Shown in pieces: positions 1 through 8,378 of a stretch of DNA of 53,685 bases. The position numbers and the translations under genes are program-made. Location of the stretch: positions 1 to 53,685 of the forward strand of contig JAUNHB010000009.1 of NCBI GenBank assembly GCA_030524125.1, read 5' to 3'. Below the pieces are notes generated by a model that worked only from the letters and a program-made list of their open reading frames with translations, was not told where the DNA came from and ran no database searches. The first letter of the stretch is position 1. Each line of letters opens with the position of its first letter. This DNA is from Eubacteriales bacterium. Its GTDB lineage: Bacteria > Bacillota > Clostridia > Lachnospirales > Lachnospiraceae.

Positions 1-32
1 GATCCCCTCAAGATTGAGGGGCAGGGGAGTTG

Positions 33-53
33 AAGTGTCGAAGACACTTTTTT
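33..53 (+). terminator. Intrinsic terminator of an upstream gene
   Basis: A 7-bp stem AAGTGTC/GACACTT (33-39 and 43-49) with a GAA loop runs into six T residues. A second hairpin with an 8-bp stem (CCCCTCAA/TTGAGGGG, 4-21) lies just before it. They probably end a transcript whose gene lies outside the window. A further small hairpin ACCACCG/CGGTGGT (81-97) precedes the first gene. Confidence 0.7.
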
Positions 54-137
54 ATCCAGATCCGCCGTTTCATTTGATAAACCACCGTGACGGTGGTATC
101 ATTTACGGTAAGAGACAACACGCAGAAGGAGAGCCGG

Positions 138-623
138 ATGAGTTTGAAAAATTTATATCCGAATAAAATAACGGAGTCGGTCTACGGGCTGGACTGGGAG
201 AAGCTGGCGGAGAGGTACCGGGGCGTGATCTTCGACATCGACAATACGCTGGTGCCTCACGGGGCGGCGGCGGACGAGCGGGCGGTCGGGCTGTTTCAGA
301 GGCTGCGCGGGCTGGGGATGAAGACTATGCTGGTGTCCAACAACGGGGCGGAGCGGGTCGCGCCCTTTGCCGGACAGGTGGAGAGCGGCTATATCTGCAA
401 GGCGGGCAAGCCTAAGGCGGACGGATACCGGGAGGCGATGCGCCGGATGGGAACGGAGCCGGAGACGACGCTGTTCGTGGGCGATCAGATCTTCACGGAC
501 GTGTGGGGAGCCAACCGGGCGGGCATCGACACCGTGCTGACAAAGCCTGTGGACCGGTCCACGGACGAGATCCAGATCGTGGTGAAGCGCTGGTTTGAGC
601 GGCCGTTCCGAAAGGAGAGATAG
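138..623 (+). CDS. YqeG-type HAD phosphatase (HAD IIIA)
   Basis: A 161-residue HAD-superfamily hydrolase of the YqeG type, expected to be a Mg-dependent phosphatase; the physiological substrate of the family is not settled. Motif I is FDIDNT with the two catalytic aspartates at residues 33 and 35, motif II is VSNN, the lysine of motif III is in KAGKPK, and motif IV is GDQIFTDVWGANR. The ATG at 138 follows AAGGAG with good spacing, so an in-frame extension back to 87 is not used. The stop lies 3 bases before the dinB start, so the two genes are probably co-transcribed, although no functional link is obvious. Confidence 0.9.
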   Translation: MSLKNLYPNKITESVYGLDWEKLAERYRGVIFDIDNTLVPHGAAADERAVGLFQRLRGLGMKTMLVSNNGAERVAPFAGQVESGYICKAGKPKADGYREAMRRMGTEPETTLFVGDQIFTDVWGANRAGIDTVLTKPVDRSTDEIQIVVKRWFERPFRKER

Positions 624-626
624 ACC

Positions 627-1865
627 ATGAAGCTGATCTGTCATATCGACGTCAACTCGGCGTTCCTCTCGTGGACGGCCTGCGCCGGCTCCGCGGCGGG
701 ACAGGATCCGGACATCCGGGACGTCGCGTCGGTGATCGGCGGCAGCGAGAAAAACCGGCACGGGATCGTGCTGGCAAAGAGCGTCCGGGCGAAGGAGTGC
801 GGGATCCAGACGGGAGAGCCTCTGTTTCAGGCCCGCCGGAAATGTCCGGGGCTGGTGGTCGTGCCTCCGGACTACCGGCTGTACGTGCAGAAATCGGACG
901 AGCTGATCCGGCTTCTGCACGAATACACGCCGAAGGTGGAGCAGTACAGCATCGACGAGGCGTGGATCGATATGAGCGGCATCGAGCACGCCTGCCGCGC
1001 GCCGGAACGGTTCGCCGTGGAGCTCAAGGACCGGATCCGGCGGGAGCTGGGATTTACAGTCAACGTGGGCGTGTCCACCAACCATCTGCTGGCGAAGATG
1101 GCCAGCGAGCTGAAAAAGCCGGATATGGTGCACACGCTGTTTCCGGAGGAGATCGAACGGAAGCTGTGGCCGCTGCCGGTGGAGGATCTGTTTTTCGTCG
1201 GGCGCTCCACCGCGGGAAAACTGCATACGCTGGGGATCCATACCATCGGGGAGCTGGCCGGGACAGATCCCGGACTGCTGGAATATCATCTGAAAAAGCA
1301 CGGGCGGGACATCTGGAGCTACGCCAACGGCGGGGAGTTGGACGCCTCTGTCTTCGAGAGGGCGAAGACGAAAGGGTACAGCAACGAGACGACCGTGTCC
1401 GACGACGTGACGGACATGGACACGGCCTGTCAGGTGATCTTGTCTCTGTGCGAGACCGTGGGGGCGCGGCTTCGGCAGGACGGCATGAAGGCTTCGGTGG
1501 TGGGCGTTCATGTGAAGGATTCCGGATTCACGGACCGCAGCCGGCAGACCAGCCTCGGGCAGCCCACAAATTCCACAAACCTGCTCTACGAGGAATCCCG
1601 CAGGCTCTTTCGCGAGCTGTGGGACGGCAGGCCGCTCCGGCTGATCGGCGTGTTTACCTCCAAGGCGGAGCAGCCCCGGTACGAGCAGCTGGATCTGTTT
1701 GAGACGGCAAAAAACGAAAAACAGGAGCGGCTCGACAGAGCCATCGACCAGATCCGGGAGAAATTCGGGGAGGACAGCGTCCGGCGGGCGCGGTTTCTGG
1801 ACAGCGAGTTCGGACACATGGCGGGCGGGCTTGGGAAGGAAAAGCGCCGCAGGCCCAAAATGTAA
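627..1865 (+). CDS. dinB: DNA polymerase IV (Y-family)
   Basis: A translesion DNA polymerase of 412 residues, the usual length for DinB. The palm metal ligands are visible: Asp8 in HIDVNSAF, and Asp110-Glu111 in SIDEAWIDMS. The finger and thumb regions and the little-finger domain (about 240-345) follow. Near the C-terminus, at about residue 354, is QLDLF, an excellent match to the sliding-clamp-binding motif, so the enzyme should be recruited to the replication clamp. AAGGAGAG precedes the ATG. No LexA-type site was recognised upstream; expression probably comes from the promoter of the preceding gene. Confidence 0.95.
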   Translation: MKLICHIDVNSAFLSWTACAGSAAGQDPDIRDVASVIGGSEKNRHGIVLAKSVRAKECGIQTGEPLFQARRKCPGLVVVPPDYRLYVQKSDELIRLLHEYTPKVEQYSIDEAWIDMSGIEHACRAPERFAVELKDRIRRELGFTVNVGVSTNHLLAKMASELKKPDMVHTLFPEEIERKLWPLPVEDLFFVGRSTAGKLHTLGIHTIGELAGTDPGLLEYHLKKHGRDIWSYANGGELDASVFERAKTKGYSNETTVSDDVTDMDTACQVILSLCETVGARLRQDGMKASVVGVHVKDSGFTDRSRQTSLGQPTNSTNLLYEESRRLFRELWDGRPLRLIGVFTSKAEQPRYEQLDLFETAKNEKQERLDRAIDQIREKFGEDSVRRARFLDSEFGHMAGGLGKEKRRRPKM

Positions 1866-1904
1866 GAACTTCGTAACAGTTCTGAAAAGGATCTGTGTTA
1901 TACT
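1865..1904 (+). promoter_or_regulatory. Hairpin and extended -10 promoter before lipoprotein pair
   Basis: A 6-bp hairpin AGAACT/AGTTCT (1865-1883) just after dinB is followed by TGTGTTATACT (1894-1904), an extended -10 element of the TGnTATACT type. No good -35 hexamer is seen at 16-18 bp. The same TGTGTTATACT string occurs before the hydrolase at 36667. Confidence 0.45.
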
Positions 1905-1987
1905 ACTATCCATATGAGGTCCGAGGAGCAGGAATGATGATAATCGGAGGGCGGGCCTCATATACTATCAGCGGGGGTATGGCTTAT

Positions 1988-3121
1988 ATGAAAAGGTGGA
2001 ACAGCTATTTGCTGGCTGCAGTCCTGTGCGCGGGGGTGTGGAGCTGCGGCGGAAACGATACAGGATCGGAGCTCCTGACGGAGATGAAGGAGACGGTGAC
2101 TCCGGTGACGGAGGCAGTCGTCCCGGCTGCGGAGGAGACTCCGGAGGGCGTCCGGGTCCACATCTACTGCGGGGACGAGACGGCGGAAAACATCGTCCGG
2201 CGCACGGTCTATGTGGACGAGGCGTCGGAGAGCACGGTCATGGCGGAGCTGACGTCCTCGCTCGGCATGGGAGCGGAGGCGGGACTGAAGGAAATCTCCT
2301 TCGGCACGTTCGGAGGGGACAAGGTCGTCATGCTGGATCTCAATCAGGCGTTTGCAGATTATGTAAACAAGCTCGGCACGTCCGGCGAATACATCGTCAT
2401 GGGAAGCCTGACCAACACCTTTCTGGATTACTACCAGAGCGAGCTTCTGCTGGTGACTGCGGAAGGGAAGGTGCTCGTTACCGGCCACACGGTCTACGAG
2501 GAATACCTGGAGATGTACCCGTACACGGAGGACGCCTACCGGATCCGGGAGGAGACGCTTTCGGGCGAGGGCATCCGGATCGTCTGCCCGCAGATCGAAG
2601 GGCTGGAGGACGAGCGGATCCAGGAAAAATGGAATGCGGTCATGCTGGGGAACGAGCAGACCGTCATGGAGCGCTGGGAAGGCGCGGGAACCTACGAGGC
2701 CGCGTACACGGTGGAGACCATGACCGCCGACGTGCTTTCGATCCTCATGGACGGAAATGTATACACGGAGGGCGCGGCCTATCCCTACACCTTCAAATAC
2801 ACCTACAACATCGACCTGAACACCGGGGAGAGCATCCGTCTGGCCGATCATGTGGAGGTGGAGAAGGTGGCTGAAAATATGTTTGCCGGCATCGGCTATT
2901 ATGTGGAGGAAAGTCTCGCGCCCTATTTTGTGGAGCGGCTGAACAGCATCTACGAGAGTCCGGACGCGCTGGCAAGATCTCTGGCCGGATACGATTATTC
3001 GGAGGACGGAGCGGCGCCCTACGGGTATTCTTACCTGAAGGACGGCAAGGTATGGATCTGCATGGAGGTGCCCCACGCGCTGGGCGATTACATCGAGATC
3101 GAGCTGGATACCATACAGTGA
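1988..3121 (+). CDS. GerMN plus RsiV/DUF3298-like lipoprotein
   Basis: A predicted exported protein of 377 residues. A Lys/Arg start and hydrophobic stretch end in GVWSC, a weak lipobox, so membrane anchoring by a lipid is likely but not certain. Residues about 50-180 resemble a GerMN (sporulation and germination) domain, with the stretch DKVVMLDLNQAF followed by TSGEYIVMGSLTNTF. The second half (about 190-377) resembles the DUF3298/DUF4163 fold found in RsiV-type anti-sigma factors and PdaC. An alternative start at 1979 is possible. It is followed by a second DUF3298-like lipoprotein, suggesting an envelope-related pair. The exact function is unknown. Confidence 0.75.
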   Translation: MKRWNSYLLAAVLCAGVWSCGGNDTGSELLTEMKETVTPVTEAVVPAAEETPEGVRVHIYCGDETAENIVRRTVYVDEASESTVMAELTSSLGMGAEAGLKEISFGTFGGDKVVMLDLNQAFADYVNKLGTSGEYIVMGSLTNTFLDYYQSELLLVTAEGKVLVTGHTVYEEYLEMYPYTEDAYRIREETLSGEGIRIVCPQIEGLEDERIQEKWNAVMLGNEQTVMERWEGAGTYEAAYTVETMTADVLSILMDGNVYTEGAAYPYTFKYTYNIDLNTGESIRLADHVEVEKVAENMFAGIGYYVEESLAPYFVERLNSIYESPDALARSLAGYDYSEDGAAPYGYSYLKDGKVWICMEVPHALGDYIEIELDTIQ

Positions 3122-3177
3122 GAAGATCGGCGGGACAGGGCGAAGGACCCGCCGCAGGAGAGGAGATACGAGGCATT

Positions 3178-4761
3178 ATGAAAAGAACAATAGCGGCCGC
3201 CATGGCGGCCATATGCATGCTGACGGCGGCGGGATGCTCCCGCTCGGAGAGCATGGGAGAGTGTACTGTCGAAGAGACGGAAGCGCAGGAGCAGACGGGT
3301 GCGGCCGCCGGAGAGACAGAGGCGCAGGAGCAGACGGATGCAGAAGCGGCGAATGGGCTGTCCCTGACCTTCACGACGGAGGAGAGAGACTGGTACAACG
3401 AGGATAAGACCCGCTGGCTCCTCCACGGGGAGTATACGTCCGTGCGGATCGGGGGCGAAGGCTACGAGGCTGCCGCGGAGAAGATCGGCGCATGGTCTGA
3501 GGCGGACGAGGAAAACTTCTGGAAGGCGGCGGACGAAAGCAGCTCCGACGGGGAGCAGGTGTCGCTCTGGGATGAAGAGGGCGGGACGGATTACTACGCC
3601 TGCAGCATGTACCAGACGCTGGAATCGGCCAGAGCGGACAGGCAGGTCATCAGTCTCGTGGCCATGAGCTCGTCCTATCTGGGAGGAGCCCACGGAAGCT
3701 ACGGCTATACGGGATATACCTTTGACGCGTCCACGGGCGAGCTTCTGGATATCGAAGATCTGATGACCGACGCGGAGACGTTCCGCCAGACGGCCACGGA
3801 GGCCATCGTCCAAAAGCTTCAGGAGACGTACGGGGACGGACTGTTCGAGGATTACGCCGACACGGTGGCGCAGATCTGGAGCCGGGACGGCGGGCCGAAA
3901 TGGTATCTCAACGAGACGGGGATCGTGTTCCTGTTCGATCCCTATGAGGTGGGGCCCTACGCCATGGGCGCGGCGCAGGTGACGCTTCCCTACGCGGATT
4001 ACAGGGCGGATCTGGCGGAGCAGTACACGTCTCCGGAATCTGCGGGAGAGGGCTTCGGAAAGATCTCGGCGGGTACGGCGACCGTTGTGACGGCGGGAGA
4101 CGACGCGAAGCTTTCGGTATATCTGGAGGCGGAGGACGAGTACGGCGGAGGGCCGCTGACGGTGGAGCTGGGGGATCAGAAACTTGCGGGCGAGCGATTT
4201 GACCGGCTGACGGACGTTTACCTGATCCGGACGGCGGACGGCAGGGCGTACGCGCTGACCACGGCGGACTACGCGTCGGAAGACTATGTGACGAACGTGT
4301 TTGACGTGACGGAAGGCCGGCTCCTGCAGACGGACAGCCTGTCGAATGCAGCCATCTCCGACACCGGCGTCGGGAACACAGAGCTTTTGTCCCTGAGGGT
4401 CAGTCTGAACGTGCTGGGAAGCTATACCTCCCGCATGGATTACCAGCTGAACGAAGAAGGGAAGATGGTGCGGCAGAGCGAGCTGTATCAGATCGATATG
4501 GTGAACGGACAGTACCGGAAGATCACGACGGCGCGGGAGATCCCGGTCACGGTGGATGGCGAGCCGGGAACGCTTGCGGCGGGAACCGAGATCTGTATCA
4601 CGGCCACCGACAATGACGGCACGGCCGTCTACGAAGACACGGCCACCGGAGAGACGGGAGAGATCCACTATACGAAGGGCGACGGAGACAATGCGTGGAC
4701 GCTCTACATCGACGGCGTGTCCGAGTACGACTGCTTTGACGAGCTGCCCTACGCAGGGTGA
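3178..4761 (+). CDS. DUF3298/RsiV-like lipoprotein
   Basis: A predicted lipoprotein of 527 residues. The signal peptide ends in the good lipobox LTAAGC (Cys at about 20), followed by a Glu/Gln/Ala-rich linker with repeated EAQEQT. Residues about 60-290 are typical of DUF3298: a LGGAHGSYGY block, FDASTGELLDIEDL, then GIVFLFDPYEVGPYAMG. The C-terminal part (about 300-527) is unassigned and may be beta-rich. RsiV-type proteins sense lysozyme or inhibit an ECF sigma factor, but no sigma factor gene adjoins, and there is no membrane helix beyond the signal. The ATG at 3178 is preceded by GCAGGAGAGGAG, and the upstream in-frame extension overlaps the previous gene. Confidence 0.75.
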   Translation: MKRTIAAAMAAICMLTAAGCSRSESMGECTVEETEAQEQTGAAAGETEAQEQTDAEAANGLSLTFTTEERDWYNEDKTRWLLHGEYTSVRIGGEGYEAAAEKIGAWSEADEENFWKAADESSSDGEQVSLWDEEGGTDYYACSMYQTLESARADRQVISLVAMSSSYLGGAHGSYGYTGYTFDASTGELLDIEDLMTDAETFRQTATEAIVQKLQETYGDGLFEDYADTVAQIWSRDGGPKWYLNETGIVFLFDPYEVGPYAMGAAQVTLPYADYRADLAEQYTSPESAGEGFGKISAGTATVVTAGDDAKLSVYLEAEDEYGGGPLTVELGDQKLAGERFDRLTDVYLIRTADGRAYALTTADYASEDYVTNVFDVTEGRLLQTDSLSNAAISDTGVGNTELLSLRVSLNVLGSYTSRMDYQLNEEGKMVRQSELYQIDMVNGQYRKITTAREIPVTVDGEPGTLAAGTEICITATDNDGTAVYEDTATGETGEIHYTKGDGDNAWTLYIDGVSEYDCFDELPYAG

Positions 4762-4781
4762 AGAACGGGAGAAAAAGAAAG

Positions 4782-4813
4782 ACGGCGCAGGAAGCGAAAG
4801 CCTCCTGCGCCGT
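4782..4813. terminator. Bidirectional terminator between convergent genes
   Basis: A perfect 11-bp stem ACGGCGCAGGA/TCCTGCGCCGT (4782-4792 and 4803-4813) lies between the lipoprotein gene and the convergent LacI-type regulator. The tail on the plus side is only moderately T-rich (TGTGTGTTT). Confidence 0.7.
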
Positions 4814-4825
4814 TGTGTGTTTGGT

Positions 4826-5848
4826 TCAGCTGTTATAAATATTTTCCCGGATCTTTATAGAAAGCTCCACGAAATACTCTGTCTGCCCGGGCACGGCGCC
4901 GGAGGTCAGATATTCAAAGAGAAGATCCAGCGAGACAGCTCCCTGACGGTAAGGCTGCTGGCTGATGGTGGCGGAGATGACGCCGTCCCGAAGCATCTCC
5001 AGCGTGGTGGGCACGTCGTCGAAGGTGATGACCTTCGGATGGCGTCCGGACTCCCGGATCGCCCGGCAGCCTCCGAAGACGCCGGCCGCGGCGAAGAACA
5101 GCGCGTCGATCCGCGGATTTTCCTGCAGGAGCTGGCGGGTCAGGGCGTAGCTCTCAAACTCGTCGTCGTGATTTTCGAGGATCTCCGTCACCTGGATGCG
5201 GGGATAGCTGGTTTCCAGCGTATGCCGGAGCCCCCGGATCCGCTCGGAGTGGCACAGCACGTTGGAGGAGCCGGTGATGATGCCAAGCTCCACCTCCCCC
5301 TGCGTCATCAGCGCCAGCAGTCCGGCCGCCGTGCAGCCGCCGCGGAAATGATCGCTTCCCACATAGGCCATGCGCCGGGAGCCGTCGATATCCGTGTTCA
5401 CGGTGACCACGGGAATGTCCCGACTCACCAGCAGATCGATCTTCTCCCGGATCCGGGGATGGTTGTAGGGAGCCAGCATCAGGCCGTGGATGCCTTCTTC
5501 CAGGAGAGCGTCGATAGCGGAGAGCTGCGCGTCCACGTCGACATCCACCCGTCTGGTGATGGTGGCGACGCCGTAGTCCTCCAGCTCCAGCGCCTTGGCG
5601 CGGACGCCGTCGCTGACCTCGTCGAAAAAGGGATTGTTCTCGCTGAAGAGGACGACCCCGATCTTATATTTTTTCTTCTGGGCGGCCAGAGCCAGGCCCG
5701 CCTTGTTGGGCCGGTAATCCAGCGCCTGCGCGATGTCCCGGATCTTGGCGGCGGTCTTGGGACTCACGGAGCCCCGGTTGTTCAGCACCCGGTCCACGGT
5801 CCCCCGGGACACCCCCGCCAAATCTGCAATGTCCTTGATTCGAGTCAT
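4826..5848 (-). CDS. LacI-family transcriptional regulator
   Basis: A 340-residue repressor. The N-terminal LacI helix-turn-helix is clear (IKDIADLAGVSRGTVDRVLN), with the hinge region at about 45-60. The rest is a periplasmic-binding-protein-like effector domain (starting around KYKIGVVLFSENNPFFDEV). It is divergent from the xylulokinase operon, which it most likely controls with a pentose or related sugar as effector. The start at 5848 follows GAGGGA; the open frame continues far upstream on this strand but that extension is only a shadow of the kinase gene. CGTGCACG palindromes in the intergenic region are candidate operators. Confidence 0.9.
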   Translation of the reverse strand: MTRIKDIADLAGVSRGTVDRVLNNRGSVSPKTAAKIRDIAQALDYRPNKAGLALAAQKKKYKIGVVLFSENNPFFDEVSDGVRAKALELEDYGVATITRRVDVDVDAQLSAIDALLEEGIHGLMLAPYNHPRIREKIDLLVSRDIPVVTVNTDIDGSRRMAYVGSDHFRGGCTAAGLLALMTQGEVELGIITGSSNVLCHSERIRGLRHTLETSYPRIQVTEILENHDDEFESYALTRQLLQENPRIDALFFAAAGVFGGCRAIRESGRHPKVITFDDVPTTLEMLRDGVISATISQQPYRQGAVSLDLLFEYLTSGAVPGQTEYFVELSIKIRENIYNS

Positions 5849-5899
5849 GATCAGATCCCTCAGTATTTCTGCACAAAGCCGTGCATATCTTCTGTGAAT

Positions 5900-5928
5900 A
5901 CCATACACAAAATTGCTTTCACTGTCAA
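5900..5928 (-). promoter_or_regulatory. Promoter of the LacI-type regulator gene
   Basis: Read on the minus strand: TTGACA (5928-5923), 17-bp spacer, TATGGT (5905-5900). The start codon is about 50 bases downstream. Confidence 0.7.
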
Positions 5929-5940
5929 ATGAAATGATAG

Positions 5941-5948
5941 CGTGCACG
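5941..5948. promoter_or_regulatory. Candidate LacI-type operator, copy 1
   Basis: Perfect 8-bp palindrome CGTGCACG with a central GC step, 12 bp upstream of the -35 element of the regulator's own promoter. An identical copy lies 190 bp away, next to the operon promoter. Assignment to the adjacent regulator is inferred. Confidence 0.5.
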
Positions 5949-6086
5949 GACACATTTTTTGGACGCCTCCGTGCGCGCATTGTGAAAAACAGACAGAAAC
6001 AGGGTGCGAAAACATGGAAAAACGGATCTGAAATTGGATAGATTTCACAAAAATAGAAAAACAGAATAAAAAAACACATCAATCTG

Positions 6087-6115
6087 TTGAAAAAAATCAC
6101 CGGAAAGAGTAATAT
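6087..6115 (+). promoter_or_regulatory. Promoter of the xylulokinase operon
   Basis: TTGAAA (6087-6092), 17-bp spacer, TAATAT (6110-6115). The second CGTGCACG palindrome begins 15 bp after the -10, near the expected transcription start, where a bound repressor would block initiation. The whole divergent gap 5849-6199 is AT-rich and holds no gene. Confidence 0.65.
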
Positions 6116-6130
6116 ATAGAAAAACGTGCT

Positions 6131-6138
6131 CGTGCACG
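6131..6138. promoter_or_regulatory. Candidate LacI-type operator, copy 2
   Basis: CGTGCACG again, within the longer string CGTGCTCGTGCACG (6125-6138), just downstream of the operon promoter's -10. Position is typical for repression of initiation or early elongation. Confidence 0.5.
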
Positions 6139-6199
6139 CAAAAACGGGAGAGGAAAAAGTCAGAGGTCTCCCGGGGATCTGAAGAAGGAGGAAATGAGA

Positions 6200-7669
6200 A
6201 TGCTCTATGTAGGAGTGGATCTGGGCACTTCCGCGGTCAAGCTGCTTTTGATGGATGCGGAAGGAGGGATCCGGAAGATCGTATCCAGAGAATACCCCAT
6301 TTATTTTCCGCAGCCGGGATGGTCGGAGCAGAATCCGGAGGACTGGTTTGCGCAGACGATGGAAGGACTGAAGGAGCTGCTGGACGGCTGCGACAAGTCG
6401 CAGGTGGCGGGCATCAGCTTCGGAGGCCAGATGCACGGACTGGTGATCCTCGACAAGGACGATCAGGTGATCCGCCCGGCGCTTCTGTGGAACGACGGAC
6501 GTACCTATGAAGAGTGCGATTACCTGAACAACGTGATCGGCAAGGAGACGCTGTCCCGCTACACGGCCAACATTTCCTTCACCGGCTTCACGGCTCCGAA
6601 GCTCCTCTGGGTGAAGAACAAGGAGCCCGAAAACTTCGCGCGGATCGAGAAGATCATGCTTCCGAAGGACTACATCGCCTACCGGCTGTCCGGCGTCCAC
6701 TGCACCGACGTGTCCGACGCTTCGGGAATGCTCCTGTTCGACGTGGAGCACCGCTGCTGGTCGCCCGAGATGCTGGACATCTGCGGCGTGAGGCCGGAGC
6801 AGATGGCGAAGATCTATGAGTCCTACGAGGCGGTCGGCACGGTGCTTCCGTCTATCGCCGCCGAGCTTGGCATTTCGGAGCAGGTGAAGGTGGTCGCGGG
6901 AGCCGGGGACAACGCGGCGGCGGCTGTCGGGACCGGGACCGTCGGGGACGGCATGTGCAATATCTCCCTCGGGACCAGCGGAACGATCTTCATCTCCTCG
7001 GAGAAGTTCGGGGTGGACAAGAACAACGCGCTGCACGCGTTCGCTCATGCGGACGGCCACTATCATCTGATGGGCTGTATGCTCAGCGCCGCGTCCTGCA
7101 ACAAATGGTGGATGGACGGGATCGTCGGCACGAAGGATTATGCGGCAGAGCAGAAGGCCATCGAAAAGCTGGGAGAGAACCACGTATTCTTCCTGCCCTA
7201 CCTGATGGGCGAGCGGTCGCCTCACAACGATCCGAACGCCAGAGGCACGTTCATCGGCATGACCATGGACACCAGCCGGGCGGACATGACGCAGGCGGTG
7301 CTGGAGGGCGTAGCTTTCGCTCTGCGGGATTCTCTTGAGGTGGCCAGATCCCTGGGCATCCGGATCGAGCGGACGAAGATCTGCGGCGGCGGAGCCAAGA
7401 GCCCGCTCTGGAGACGGATCATCGCCAACGTCATGAACCTGAAGGTGGACGGCATCGAGAGCGAGGAAGGCCCGGCGCTTGGCGGAGCCATGCTGGCGGC
7501 GGTGGCCTGCGGCGAGTTCGCAAGCGTGGAGGAGGCAGCCGCGAAGATCGTAAAGATCACGGGAACCGTGGAGCCCGAGCCCGAGCTGGTGGAGAAATAC
7601 GAGGCCAGATACGAGCAGTTCCGTCAGATCTATCCGGCGTGCAGACCGCTGTTCGAGATTTTGAAATAG
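6200..7669 (+). CDS. xylB: Xylulokinase (FGGY family)
   Basis: A carbohydrate kinase of 489 residues, expected to phosphorylate D-xylulose or a similar ketose with ATP. Visible features are the N-terminal ATP-fold DLGTSAVKLLLMD, the xylulokinase-type SFGGQMHGLVILD, MLPKDYIAYRLSG, and the FGGY catalytic aspartate in GAGDNAAAAVG (about Asp237). GGGAKSPLWRRI marks the second ATPase-fold half. AGGAGG ends only 2 bases before an ATG at 6194 but 8 bases before the ATG at 6200, so 6200 is preferred. It leads an operon with two genes following at short spacing. XylB-like sequence is clear; the exact ketose is not provable from the sequence. Confidence 0.88.
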   Translation: MLYVGVDLGTSAVKLLLMDAEGGIRKIVSREYPIYFPQPGWSEQNPEDWFAQTMEGLKELLDGCDKSQVAGISFGGQMHGLVILDKDDQVIRPALLWNDGRTYEECDYLNNVIGKETLSRYTANISFTGFTAPKLLWVKNKEPENFARIEKIMLPKDYIAYRLSGVHCTDVSDASGMLLFDVEHRCWSPEMLDICGVRPEQMAKIYESYEAVGTVLPSIAAELGISEQVKVVAGAGDNAAAAVGTGTVGDGMCNISLGTSGTIFISSEKFGVDKNNALHAFAHADGHYHLMGCMLSAASCNKWWMDGIVGTKDYAAEQKAIEKLGENHVFFLPYLMGERSPHNDPNARGTFIGMTMDTSRADMTQAVLEGVAFALRDSLEVARSLGIRIERTKICGGGAKSPLWRRIIANVMNLKVDGIESEEGPALGGAMLAAVACGEFASVEEAAAKIVKITGTVEPEPELVEKYEARYEQFRQIYPACRPLFEILK

Positions 7670-7680
7670 GAGGTACCATC

Positions 7681-8298
7681 ATGGAGATCAGACAGATCAC
7701 AGATCCGGCGTTTCGCAAATACGGAAGAGTCGTGCAGGGCATCGATTTTTCCGGACTTACGGAAGCGCTGCGCACAAAGACTCCGCTTGGGGAGGACGTG
7801 GCGTACGAGCCGTCCGTCGCCGGGCTGGAGGAGCTCCCGGTGTTCGGAGAGCTTCAGACGAAGGCTTACGGAGAACTGCCGATCCAGATCGGCTACTGCA
7901 ACGGCAAAAACAGACTCCTCAACGCGCTGGAGTATCACCGTTCGTCGGAGATCAACGTGGCGGGGACCGACGCGATCCTGATGCTGGGATGCCAGCAGGA
8001 CATCACGGACGAGTTCACCTACGACACATCTCTGGTGGAGGCGTTCCTCGTGCCTGCGGGCACGGCGGTGGAGCTCTACGCGACGACGCTCCACTATGCG
8101 CCCTGCGGCGTGGACGGCGCGGGCTTCCGCGTGGCCGTCGTGCTGCCGAAGGACACGAACCTTCCGCTGGAGGAGGGACACAAAGATCTGGAGGACGGCC
8201 TTCTGGCCGCCAGAAACAAATGGCTCATCGGGCATCCCGAGGGAGGGCTTCCGGAAGGATCGCACATCGGGCTCGTGGGCGAGAACCTGTCCGTATAG
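7681..8298 (+). CDS. DUF4867-like protein of sugar operon
   Basis: A 205-residue soluble protein with no signal peptide or membrane helix. It resembles the DUF4867 group, which I recall as occurring in pentose and fucose operons; the fold may be cupin-like, with residues such as EYHRSSEINV, then LVPAGTAVELYATTLHYAPC in a beta-rich core. The catalytic role, if any, is unknown. It could be a sugar-anomer or isomer-processing enzyme acting beside the kinase and isomerase. AGGAGG stands at 7669-7674, overlapping the end of the kinase, so translation is coupled. Start at 7681 is firm. Confidence 0.7.
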   Translation: MEIRQITDPAFRKYGRVVQGIDFSGLTEALRTKTPLGEDVAYEPSVAGLEELPVFGELQTKAYGELPIQIGYCNGKNRLLNALEYHRSSEINVAGTDAILMLGCQQDITDEFTYDTSLVEAFLVPAGTAVELYATTLHYAPCGVDGAGFRVAVVLPKDTNLPLEEGHKDLEDGLLAARNKWLIGHPEGGLPEGSHIGLVGENLSV

Positions 8299-8378
8299 AC
8301 GGACGAAAGGCCCGCATCCGCAGTACATAAGGATCCGGTCAGGATCCCTGCATATACAATCACAAGGAGGATCATAAC

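Noticed and set aside
153..1961. Long minus-strand frame of 602 codons opposite yqeG and dinB
   Set aside because: Composition is rich in Arg, His, Leu and Pro, as expected for the antisense of GC-rich genes; the plus-strand genes have full catalytic motifs and ribosome sites.
5849..7225. N-terminal extension of the LacI-type regulator up to 7225
   Set aside because: The extension is antisense to the xylulokinase and has no domain; the HTH begins precisely at the ATG with a ribosome site at 5848.
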